Of a stretch of DNA of 64,000 nucleotides, positions 36,285 to 43,415 are shown piece after piece (the stretch's first letter is position 1; the number at the start of each line of letters is the position of its first letter). The stretch spans positions 1 through 64,000 of the forward strand of contig JAILMW010000004.1 in assembly GCA_024692235.1 (NCBI GenBank). The letters are read 5' to 3'. The DNA comes from Saccharofermentans sp. Its GTDB lineage: Bacteria > Bacillota > Clostridia > Saccharofermentanales > Saccharofermentanaceae. The translations under genes were made by a program, and so were the position numbers. Below the pieces are notes generated by a model. That model made no database searches and was not told where the DNA came from. It worked only from the letters and a program-made list of their open reading frames with translations.

Positions 36285-38186
36285 ATGAACAACAGGATAG
36301 CAGTATTTACCAACGGATTCAGCAATGAATTCATTGAGCACGTAGTTACAGGTCTTGAGAAGAAAGCTGCCGCAGACGGTGTCGATCTGTTTGTATTTGT
36401 CACATACTGTGCTGCGTATGACAGCGATCTTCAGAACAAGTGTCAGCTTAATATATTCCATCTTCCTGATCCCGCTACCTTCGACGGAGCAATAATGTTG
36501 ACCAACACTTTTAATATCCCCGCCGAGCAGGAACGAGTCTGTGCTCGTTTCCAAAGAGCCGGTGTACCTATGCTCTCTCTCGAAGTCGAAGTTCCCGATA
36601 TGTCCTGTATCAAGACAGAGAACTACAACGGCATCAGGGATCTTGCCCTTCATCTGATTGAGCACCACAAAGCCAAGAGGATCCTCTACGTTAACGGTAT
36701 CGCCGGTAACACGGAGAATAATATAAGACGTCAGGCACTTATCGATGCCCTTGAAGCTCACGACATGAAGCTATATGCCGAACTGTATTGCGACTTCGGA
36801 TTCTATACTGCATTCCTTCAGATGAACCACTTCCTGGATGAAGGAAACGAGCTTCCCGATGCGGTCGTATGCGGCAATGACAACATGGCGATGGGAATAA
36901 GTTCCGCCTTATCCGCTCACGGTTACTCCGTGCCCGAGGATGTCCTGCTGACGGGCTTTGACATGATGAAGGACGGACAATATACTTTCCCCATCCTTTC
37001 GACTGTATCACGAGGTTGGGATAAGTTCGGCGAGATCGCATACGACAAGCTTAAGTATCAGATGCAGCATCCTGATGAGCGTTTCTCAGAAGAATACCAT
37101 TCCTTCTTCGTCCCATCCGAGAGCTGCGGTTGTCCCGCATCCGAAGAGGCAAAGAAGAACCGCTTCAACATGATCAAGAATCTGTATTTCGAGAACCTTC
37201 AGCAGAGCATTATCGACGTATTCTTCCAGCGCTTGCAGATCCCCTTATCCATGGCAGAGAAAAAGGAAGACTTCTGTGAGAAAGGCGTTGCGGCAGCAAA
37301 CGATATCCCTCAAGTCGGCAAGGATTACTGCATCTGCACCGAGCCTTCCTTCTTTGAACTGGACGACGAGGAATATCCCGAGAGGATACGCGGATACAGC
37401 GAGCAGATGGATATCCTTTATGAGCTACGTGACGGAGAAAGATTGCCCCTCAGGCAATTCGATCCTTCTGAGATCTATCCGGGATATAAACACGAAGAGG
37501 GCAAGTCCGATCTTTACATATTCGCGCCGCTTAACTATCTGAACTATACCATCGGCTATATCGCATTTAAGAACGCTCCTAAGCTCCTCTTTAATCTCGA
37601 TCTGCCGTTATTCGTCAAGAATATGGACGCTCAGCTTATCTCCATGCGACGCCACATTTTCTCCGAGCGCACTAACAAGGAGCTTAACAACCTTTACATG
37701 CGCGATGCACTTACGGGCATGTATAACCGCTTAGGATGCGAGAACGTATTGTACGAATACATTACTTCTCGCAAGGCAGAGAACAAGAAGTCTGTCCTCG
37801 TCTTTGCTGATATCGACAGGATGAAGACGATAAACGACTTATACGGTCACTTAAACGGAGATTTTGCCATAAAGGCTACAGCAGAAGCATTCAGAACACA
37901 TTCACCCAAAGAATGGCTATTCGGTCGTTACGGCGGAGATGAGTTCATCGGGGTCGGTCCATGGCCCGAATCCGATTCCATAGAAGAACTGATCAAGCAA
38001 ATCTCCGAATCAATGACCAACGACTTCAAAGCCTTGAACCTGTCCTTCAGACTTCACGCAAGTATAGGTTATGCTGTCATTGAACCCGGGGACGAAGATA
38101 CGATAGATCAGTATATCGACCGTGCGGATAAATACATGTACGCTGAGAAAGAGAAGTACCACAAGCTCATCGACAGCGAGCTCTGA
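36285..38186 (+). CDS. Diguanylate cyclase fused to a LacI-type sugar-binding domain
   Basis: 634 residues from ATG 36285; the GAGGG site is eight bases upstream of this ATG but only two from one two codons earlier. Residues 1-270 follow the Peripla_BP_3 fold of LacI proteins (DAVVCGNDNMAMGISSAL, VLLTGFDMM) without any HTH or signal peptide, so the sensor is cytoplasmic. A middle region (about 290-460) may be GAF-like. The GGDEF domain (about 475-634) has LTGMYNRLG and the intact catalytic GGDEF. No RxxD inhibitory site sits before it. It likely makes c-di-GMP in response to an internal sugar. Confidence 0.9.
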   Translation: MNNRIAVFTNGFSNEFIEHVVTGLEKKAAADGVDLFVFVTYCAAYDSDLQNKCQLNIFHLPDPATFDGAIMLTNTFNIPAEQERVCARFQRAGVPMLSLEVEVPDMSCIKTENYNGIRDLALHLIEHHKAKRILYVNGIAGNTENNIRRQALIDALEAHDMKLYAELYCDFGFYTAFLQMNHFLDEGNELPDAVVCGNDNMAMGISSALSAHGYSVPEDVLLTGFDMMKDGQYTFPILSTVSRGWDKFGEIAYDKLKYQMQHPDERFSEEYHSFFVPSESCGCPASEEAKKNRFNMIKNLYFENLQQSIIDVFFQRLQIPLSMAEKKEDFCEKGVAAANDIPQVGKDYCICTEPSFFELDDEEYPERIRGYSEQMDILYELRDGERLPLRQFDPSEIYPGYKHEEGKSDLYIFAPLNYLNYTIGYIAFKNAPKLLFNLDLPLFVKNMDAQLISMRRHIFSERTNKELNNLYMRDALTGMYNRLGCENVLYEYITSRKAENKKSVLVFADIDRMKTINDLYGHLNGDFAIKATAEAFRTHSPKEWLFGRYGGDEFIGVGPWPESDSIEELIKQISESMTNDFKALNLSFRLHASIGYAVIEPGDEDTIDQYIDRADKYMYAEKEKYHKLIDSEL

Positions 38187-38188
38187 TG

Positions 38189-39264
38189 TTATTCACCCAA
38201 TGCCTTTTTCTCTTTGTAGTAAAGCTGCTTCTCGGCATACATCTTCGCGTCTGATTCACTTAAGAGCTCATCTATCGGCTTCTTGCCGTCTGCTGAATAA
38301 CTGTATCCTATAGAGCAGCTGTATTGAGTCTCACCGACCAACTCATGGATCTTCTTGGTGAGTGCTAAAACTTCATCTTCAGATGTCTTGCGGCATACGA
38401 TAACGAACTCGTCACCACCGACTCTGTATACAGAGAATCTGCGCCTGACGGCACGAAGAAAACATCCTGCTACAGTCGATATAGCGGTATCTCCTGCGGT
38501 ATGTCCCTGTGTATCGTTGATCACCTTAAGTCCGTTCATATCAACTGAAACAAGAGCCGAGATCTCTTCAGGCGAACCGGAGATATCAGCGTAGTATGCC
38601 TGACGGTTAAGAAGGCCTGTAAGAGGATCTTTCTTTGTTACCTGAAGTATCGAGAATACATAATATACGAATACCGAGATAGCGATCGTAGTACAGAATA
38701 TCTGAGCATATTACTGCCGATCAGGAACGGCATGACTATACCCGCCAAGAACGCAAAGGCAAATTATATTATCGGCATCTTCTCGGTCGTTCCCTTGGAA
38801 CTGTGCTGTATCATCAATACGATCAGCATCGCGCAATAAAATCCGACAACGATATAAGGCAACAGTCCGAGCGGTCCGCGATGCACTGCAGCCGTTTCAT
38901 CTATACGAAATACGACTCCCGTAGGAACAGATATAAGATCAACTATCGTAAGAAGGATCGCAGGGATAAATATGAACCACCTCTGTCTTTTAACAATAGT
39001 AAAGATGATCTGGGCGATAAGGAACGGAGTTGCACTGTATCTTAATGCCGTCAGGGATGTCCTGAGCACCCTGTGTTCAGCATGATCTGCAAAACGGAAC
39101 TCCAGAAATACCACTATTGATAGAAGGAACACCTGGGCGATCAAAGCATACATTCGCAAAATGATCTTCTTCTCAAGAAAGACCGTAGAGATAAGGGAAG
39201 TAGCAAATCCCAGAAGAACAAGGATCAATGCCCAATTCTGAATTACATACTCGGTAAATACCAT
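38189..39264 (-). pseudogene. Decayed membrane diguanylate cyclase
   Basis: The 5' part (from ATG 39264, AGAGG upstream) codes for about six membrane helices and ends at TAA 38766-38764. Beyond it the same frame continues FAFLAGIVMPFLIGSN, then shifts frame between about 38700 and 38725. The other frame resumes with a helix, KKDPLTGLLNRQAYY and GGDEF (YRVGGDEFVIV), ending at 38189. One nonsense codon and one frameshift thus split a single gene of the same layout as the cyclase at 43416. It ends two bases from the convergent LacI-GGDEF gene. Sequencing errors could mimic this. Confidence 0.75.
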
Positions 39265-39424
39265 ACCAGCCTCTGATTGACCATTCACAATAACCTATCG
39301 GTTTCCGATCCAAGATCGGTTTCAAGGCGTCTCCTCAGATAGCCAAAGTATAGCACAGCATTATCGGGGATTGCCCTGTTTTACTTGATCTTTAACCGTT
39401 AATTCACGAATGCGTAAATGACTT

Positions 39425-39949
39425 TTAATCCTCTCCGGGCTTATCCCAGAGCTGTACTTCTACATACGCATATTTTCCAAGTGACTCTTGGCAATACTTC
39501 TCTACGGAGCCGCACGCGCTTATACCTTCCAGCAGCATTGCTTTGGTAAGTACGGTCGGTACCTGACCGTGTATAAGGAGAGCACAACTGTCACCAAGAG
39601 TGAAACTTACCTGATCTTCAGGGATATCTTCAAGATCGAAGACTATCTTATCGTTTGTATCGAACCATTGGCGAAGATACTCACACTCATTGATCACAAA
39701 CGAATATGGATGCAAGAGCTTAGGTCTGCCTCCGAGCTTAATGAAAGCATCGCGAACAAATTCGTCTGCCCTGTTTCTGTCGGGATAGTAATTCTTAAAG
39801 TCCGCAAACCGTCCGAAGCTCGTAGTATCAGGATGCTCCGAAGCAAGCTTCTCTGCTACACGAAAGGCTTCCTCTTCAGGTAAGTTCATTATATTCTTCC
39901 ACGGATCTGTTCCGGGAAAATAGTAGTGTGTTATGTATAGTCTTCCCAT
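39425..39949 (-). CDS. Conserved-looking soluble protein, unknown
   Basis: 174 residues from ATG 39949, one base after the acetyltransferase stop (TAATATG), implying coupling. It opens MGRLYITHYYFPGTDPWKNI and is mixed alpha/beta with many aromatic residues; no signal peptide or helix bundle is seen. FGRFADFKNYYPDR and LGGRPKLLHPYSFV look like motif-rich stretches. I do not recognise a family. Confidence 0.65.
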   Translation of the reverse strand: MGRLYITHYYFPGTDPWKNIMNLPEEEAFRVAEKLASEHPDTTSFGRFADFKNYYPDRNRADEFVRDAFIKLGGRPKLLHPYSFVINECEYLRQWFDTNDKIVFDLEDIPEDQVSFTLGDSCALLIHGQVPTVLTKAMLLEGISACGSVEKYCQESLGKYAYVEVQLWDKPGED

Positions 39950-39950
39950 A

Positions 39951-40394
39951 TTATTCAACAGTCCACTCCGTCCAATCAATGTGATTGTATTTCATCACTT
40001 CGTCAGCGTGTTTCATCCCAAGCTTCTCATAAAATTGTACGGCATCTTCATTGGCTATGAGATATACCGCTATATCCTTCTCTCCGCCTGCGAGTTCATG
40101 AGCCTTTCTCATCATCTTTGTAGCTATACCCTGTCTCTCGTAATTACGATCGACACCAAGATCCGTAACATATAACCAATAGCAGTAATCCGTCAGCCCG
40201 AACAAGGCTCCTACTACAAGCCCTTCACTGTTTCTTGCGATAAGACTTACAGTTACATTCTGTACAAGCTTAGAGATCCTCTCTTCAAAACGTTCCTTGG
40301 GATACTGCGATCCAAGGTCAGTCCTCTTAAGAAACTCAATATATTCTTCTGAAGAAATACGTTCTTCTCTGATCACGATATTCTCATTTTCCAC
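39951..40394 (-). CDS. GNAT-family N-acetyltransferase
   Basis: 147 residues. The start is GTG 40394, with AAGGAG nine bases upstream and no better ATG. The acetyl-CoA-binding motif A is in LYVTDLGVDRNYERQGIATKMMRKA, and motif B in YLIANEDAVQFYEKLGM. The acceptor cannot be told. It overlaps nothing but is coupled to the unknown gene downstream. Confidence 0.88.
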   Translation of the reverse strand: MENENIVIREERISSEEYIEFLKRTDLGSQYPKERFEERISKLVQNVTVSLIARNSEGLVVGALFGLTDYCYWLYVTDLGVDRNYERQGIATKMMRKAHELAGGEKDIAVYLIANEDAVQFYEKLGMKHADEVMKYNHIDWTEWTVE

Positions 40395-40423
40395 GGAACA
40401 CTACTCCTTCTGTATATTTGTAT

Positions 40424-40762
40424 TCAGTCCTGTGCCAGAGCCAGCATGGTTCCAAAAAACAATAGAATTACCAAGATAAAACTAAGCACACAACCGATCA
40501 ATCCCAAAAGCCATATCGCAATGTGCTTTTCCCTTGAATGTCTCGTAGTATATGAGAATACCATCCCGATGATCGAGAATATCGGAACAAAAGCAATAAG
40601 GGCCATAACCTTGCCTCTTGAGTGGTATGCAGACCACAAATAAGCAGCAAAGATCATGAAGTTAAGGCCGGCCATAGCAGGCGGAATGTAGTAGGAATCC
40701 GACTTTTCCTTTTGGGGCGGTCTGTTGTTATCGCCATACTGATCGATATAGTTGTCGTCCAT
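40424..40762 (-). CDS. Small membrane protein, three helices
   Basis: 112 residues. A polar, Tyr/Asn/Pro-rich N-terminus (about 1-28) precedes three hydrophobic segments (about 29-45, 52-70 and 82-108). The basic loop TTRHSREKH between helices two and three suggests a cytoplasmic loop. The layout resembles DUF4190-like proteins, but that is only a resemblance. It lies 29 bases upstream of the acetyltransferase start. Confidence 0.65.
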   Translation of the reverse strand: MDDNYIDQYGDNNRPPQKEKSDSYYIPPAMAGLNFMIFAAYLWSAYHSRGKVMALIAFVPIFSIIGMVFSYTTRHSREKHIAIWLLGLIGCVLSFILVILLFFGTMLALAQD

Positions 40763-41051
40763 AATTATCTATCTCCGTTAATAACAAGAAGCGACTAAAG
40801 ACTTCATCCTCATTATATCATCCGACCGGATCTCAGTAGTCACCGGATCAAAAGCGCAAATATAACTCAACAGCGATTAAAGTCTTGCTTTTCATGTTGA
40901 GCACAAAACTGAAATAATATCGATCTGAATTACAGTTTATCATGTCATAACGGCGTTAATATGAACAAAGGCACCAAAAGCAGTCAGCATAAGAGTACCC
41001 CCCATTTATTGTACCTTACGGTCCAAAAAACGGGGGTAACATCACTTGTTA
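40763..41051. other. Non-coding flank left of the integrated element
   Basis: No gene seen. TACCCCC (40996-41002) and GGGGGTA (41032-41038) form a 7-bp inverted repeat with a long loop. If the segment to the right is an insertion, this is the original sequence downstream of tRNA-Ser. Confidence 0.4.
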
Positions 41052-41074
41052 TGGCGGAGACGGAGGGATTCGAA
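41052..41074. repeat. Distal attachment site (copy of tRNA-Ser 3' end)
   Basis: Exact 23-base match to 42409-42431 in the same orientation. The match stops at the T-loop (plus strand ...GATTCGAA then TTAG here, CCCT in the tRNA), so this copy is not a tRNA gene. Confidence 0.88.
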
Positions 41075-41123
41075 TTAGAAACTGTTCGTCCCATCCTACC
41101 CCAAACAATAAAATACGTAGCTT

Positions 41124-41339
41124 TCAGACTATAAATCGAAGCATTTTTGAACGGGTCAGTCCATTTATTCCATTCATTTTGAAGCTAATTGTCGTCAAAA
41201 CTGTCGTCAAACTTACACTTACACTTTCCATATTATTACTTTTGATTGCGTCGAAATCATTCTTTTTATATCGATAGGGGATAAACTCAACTATCAAAAA
41301 CACAATGACAATAACAATTGTCCTAATTACACGTTTCAT
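41124..41339 (-). CDS. Short secreted or membrane peptide, probably truncated
   Basis: 71 residues from ATG 41339, with AGGGTGA five bases upstream. A hydrophobic signal-like segment (IRTIVIVIVFLIVEFI) is followed by about 50 residues of no clear type. Codons for LTTVLTTI coincide with the 25-bp end repeat, so the gene probably ran into the element end and its true 3' part is lost. It sits just after a broken module fragment, mirroring the lipoprotein gene at 41551. Confidence 0.45.
   Translation of the reverse strand: MKRVIRTIVIVIVFLIVEFIPYRYKKNDFDAIKSNNMESVSVSLTTVLTTISFKMNGINGLTRSKMLRFIV
41187..41211. repeat. Left internal repeat of the element (candidate arm-type integrase sites)
   Basis: 25 bases identical to 42319-42343. 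Each copy holds two tandem 11-base units reading TTTGACGACAR on the minus strand. It lies 112 bases inside the distal attachment site. Confidence 0.8.
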
Positions 41340-41344
41340 ATTAA

Positions 41345-41461
41345 TCACCCTAATCTCAAGTTCTCAATCAACACAGCTGTATAATAAGCAGAATCTCCGA
41401 CATCATAAACAACAAAATCAATGTCACAATTTTCCAGCATATGTGCTAACATCAACACTCT
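41345..41461 (-). pseudogene. Frameshifted C-terminal fragment of a secreted beta-sandwich protein (second copy)
   Basis: One frame gives SVDVSTYAGKL then a stop; the next frame continues DIDFVVYDVGDSAYYTAVLI and ENLRLG before TGA at 41347-41345. Joined, this parallels the intact fragment at 42054 (SEYAG..., FVVSDTGDSAYDTMALIDN). So a second, frame-damaged copy lies directly upstream of the 71-residue gene. Confidence 0.65.
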
Positions 41462-41486
41462 ATCACAAATCCGAGAGCAAAATAAT

Positions 41487-41510
41487 GAAGCAACACATCA
41501 GTGTTGCTTC
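41487..41510 (-). terminator. Hairpin after the element lipoprotein gene
   Basis: GAAGCAACAC (41487-41496) and GTGTTGCTTC (41501-41510) form a perfect 10-bp stem with a 4-base loop. ATTATTTTG follows on the minus strand. It lies 40 bases after the lipoprotein stop. Confidence 0.7.
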
Positions 41511-41550
41511 TTATTTAGCGGAGATATAAATAATCTAACGTCCAGACTCA

Positions 41551-42042
41551 TTAGTCTACTTGCAGATCTTCACCATACGCGGGATCATCTATCGGTATAA
41601 ACGCCGGAGCTCCGTTTATATAATTGAAACGAATCTCGTTCTCCTCCTCAAAATAAACGATGCTATCAGCTTCTATTAAGGGATAATTGAACGGGTCTAT
41701 ACCTGATTCGGCAATATCATATAACACATCCAAGAAATAGTTCACTCTCTCCTCTTGCGACATATTACGATACTCGTCTGATTCAGAAATATCATGAAGC
41801 CTTTGATTTACTACTCTAATCTCTTGTAATTCTAATGATATTGTTTCTGTTTCCTCTGAAGAAACAGATACCGTTACTGTAGTTGTAGTTACAGTTATTA
41901 CAGTTGTTGTATCTTCAGAATGGGATGTCGTCTCTGATGAACTACTTATAGAAGTAATATCAGACTGGTCGACATCATCTCTCCAACAAGAAGTGAGAAA
42001 TATAAGAATTAACAAACTACATGCAATGAAGTGTTTTTTCAT
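41551..42042 (-). CDS. Small lipoprotein in the integrated element
   Basis: 163 residues, with AAAGGGGA upstream of ATG 42042. The signal peptide ends in lipobox FLTSC (acyl-Cys about 19). A Ser/Thr-rich low-complexity stretch (about 30-65, SSSSETTSHSEDTTT...) acts as a spacer. The acidic C-terminal 95 residues contain VNQRLHDISESDEYRNMSQEERVNYFLDVL and look mostly helical. No family recognised. It begins 11 bases after the truncated beta-sandwich fragment, suggesting it was the second gene of a secreted-protein operon before capture. Confidence 0.7.
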   Translation of the reverse strand: MKKHFIACSLLILIFLTSCWRDDVDQSDITSISSSSETTSHSEDTTTVITVTTTTVTVSVSSEETETISLELQEIRVVNQRLHDISESDEYRNMSQEERVNYFLDVLYDIAESGIDPFNYPLIEADSIVYFEEENEIRFNYINGAPAFIPIDDPAYGEDLQVD

Positions 42043-42053
42043 ATTAATCCCCT

Positions 42054-42263
42054 TTAAGCAAGATGTACATTATCAATAAGCGCCATTGTATCATATGCAG
42101 AATCTCCTGTATCAGAAACAACAAAGTAGATTGTAATATTCTCACCGGCATATTCACTAACAGGAACTGAACGTTCTTGCCAACCAGTTTGGTAAACAGT
42201 ATTATCTCCACCGGCAAAATTAATGCCACTAACACTATTCCAATGAGCTGTATTGGTCAGCAC
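42054..42263 (-). pseudogene. C-terminal fragment of a secreted beta-sandwich protein (first copy)
   Basis: The open frame reads AYSVLTNTAHWNSVSGINFAG, then VYQTGWQERSVPVSEYAG, then FVVSDTGDSAYDTMALIDNV and TAA. This looks like the end of a choice-of-anchor type or jelly-roll module of large surface proteins. An in-frame stop lies just upstream near 42284 and no ribosome binding site is seen, so the 5' part of the gene is missing. The break lies about 35 bases from the right internal repeat. Confidence 0.7.
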
Positions 42264-42318
42264 AGAATATGCAACATTTCATCGATAAAGTCTCATAGAA
42301 TCCATATAGAACGATTGC

Positions 42319-42343
42319 AATTGTCGTCAAAACTGTCGTCAAA
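42319..42343. repeat. Right internal repeat of the element
   Basis: Identical to 41187-41211 over 25 bases, same orientation, and 65 bases inside the tRNA-borne attachment site. Two tandem TTTGACGACA-type units. Confidence 0.8.
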
Positions 42344-42366
42344 ACCGACATTTTAAACAATAAAAA

Positions 42367-42400
42367 ATCCCGAAAGCCCGTAATATAAGGCTTTCAGGAT
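42367..42400 (-). terminator. Terminator of tRNA-Ser
   Basis: ATCCCGAAAGCC (42367-42378) pairs with GGCTTTCAGGAT (42389-42400) with one mismatch. T6 follows on the minus strand. It lies just downstream of the tRNA, inside the putative element, so the element would supply a replacement terminator. Confidence 0.8.
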
Positions 42401-42408
42401 CTCAAATT

Positions 42409-42497
42409 TGGCGGAGACGGAGGGATTCGAACCCTCGAGCCCCGGAGGGCTAACGCATTTCGAGTGCGCCTCGTTATGACCACTTCGATACGTCTCC
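42409..42497 (-). tRNA. tRNA-Ser(CGA)
   Basis: Acceptor GGAGACG pairs with CGTCTCC. The anticodon loop CTCGAAA gives anticodon CGA, which reads UCG. A long variable arm GCCC-TCC-GGGGC marks a class II tRNA, and the T arm is GAGGG-TTCGAAT-CCCTC. Discriminator G and CCA are encoded. The gene is intact even though its 3' end is the integration site. Confidence 0.97.
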
Positions 42498-42510
42498 ATG
42501 TGCACGGACT

Positions 42511-42539
42511 ATTGTATATAAAAAGTCCGATGATTTCAA
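42511..42539 (-). promoter_or_regulatory. Promoter of tRNA-Ser
   Basis: TTGAAA (42539-42534) and TACAAT (42516-42511) on the minus strand with a 17-base spacer, ending 14 bases before the mature 5' end. Confidence 0.75.
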
Positions 42540-42549
42540 TCTTTTGGTG

Positions 42550-43359
42550 TCAGAAGCCTTTCGAGGCAAGTTTCTTTACCATATCTACGTAGAAGTCCAC
42601 GATGTCAGTTATGCCTTCTGCTTTTTTCTTAGTAAAGGGGCGTCTTCTAAGATCCACTTCGTCACAGTGGGAAATGCCTCTTCCCGTCGCTCCCGTATAT
42701 ACTCCGCGGAAGTCTCCCCACTTTACGGCTCTCGGCGTAAGAAGGCCGTCGTTCTCTCCTTCTATCAGCTTTACCACAAAGTGCGGGAACCACATTATTA
42801 TGTCGCTGAATGCATGGCTGAATGTAAATGCGAAGCTTTGATAGTAGACATCAGGGACGTCGGGGTTCTCTTGGTTGAATTTCTCCGCGTCGCTTGTCTT
42901 AAATCCCATTACGGCATCGTATACGTCAGGGTCGCCGTCGCCTAATATCTTGAAGCAAAGGTCGCAGCAATTGCATGCAAAGCGCACCATCCAGTCAGGG
43001 AAGTACTTTATCTTATCTACCGTAAGAGAGCCGTTATGGGGCGTATTTACGGTGGATACGGATGCGATGTATCTGCCCATGCCCAGAGTCGACATGGCGT
43101 ATCTTATATCGAGGCCTCCCTTGGAGTGAGCGATGACATTGAACTTCTCTATGCCGTGTTCCTTAACAAGGGATTCTATCCTCTCTGCAAGATGCTTAGC
43201 ATTGGTCTCGACCGAGCCGCAGCTGTCCTGACCGCCGAAGTATATCGTGCAGCCTTCCTTCTCAAGTGCAGCCGGGATCCTTCCCCAGTAACCTAAGTGC
43301 TTTCTGTCGCGAAATCCCATTCCGTGTACCATCAGAATAGGATATTTAAGTGTTGCCAT
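42550..43359 (-). CDS. Triacylglycerol lipase-like alpha/beta hydrolase
   Basis: 269 residues, no signal peptide. The opening ILMVHGMGFRDRKHLGYWGRIP is typical of bacterial lipases. The nucleophile is in VIAHSKGGLD, the acid probably in GENDGLL, and the base in GISHCDEVD. A double Cys (CNCCDLC) near residue 137 is unusual and could bind metal. It stands alone between the tRNA and the cyclase gene. Substrate unknown. Confidence 0.85.
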   Translation of the reverse strand: MATLKYPILMVHGMGFRDRKHLGYWGRIPAALEKEGCTIYFGGQDSCGSVETNAKHLAERIESLVKEHGIEKFNVIAHSKGGLDIRYAMSTLGMGRYIASVSTVNTPHNGSLTVDKIKYFPDWMVRFACNCCDLCFKILGDGDPDVYDAVMGFKTSDAEKFNQENPDVPDVYYQSFAFTFSHAFSDIIMWFPHFVVKLIEGENDGLLTPRAVKWGDFRGVYTGATGRGISHCDEVDLRRRPFTKKKAEGITDIVDFYVDMVKKLASKGF

Positions 43360-43415
43360 ATATCTCTCCGCGTAAGTTTATTCCGAGATTTACTCTACCA
43401 CAGAAGAAGTTATAT

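Larger units (their letters stand above)
41052..42431. mobile_element. Putative non-autonomous integrative element in tRNA-Ser(CGA)
   Basis: The 3' 23 bases of tRNA-Ser (T-loop to CCA; 42409-42431) recur as an exact direct copy at 41052-41074. The 1357 bp from one copy to the other carry a 25-bp direct repeat near each end (41187-41211 and 42319-42343) and decayed gene fragments, with no recombinase. Integration at the 3' end of a tRNA with duplication of that end is the hallmark of tyrosine recombinases. The element is far too small to move itself and may rely on an integrase elsewhere, or be a deletion remnant. Confidence 0.8.

Noticed and set aside
40996..41038. TACCCCC/GGGGGTA as a terminator
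   Set aside because: The 29-base loop and lack of a following T-run on either strand make this unlikely.
42044..42235. Hydrophobic 63-codon frame overlapping the module fragment
   Set aside because: The other frame (42054-42263) gives a recognisable beta-sandwich tail, which explains the DNA better.
41345..42431. Integron-type cassette array as explanation of the duplicated tail-plus-lipoprotein units
   Set aside because: No attC-like inverted repeats at unit borders. The tRNA duplication points to a site-specific tRNA integration instead.
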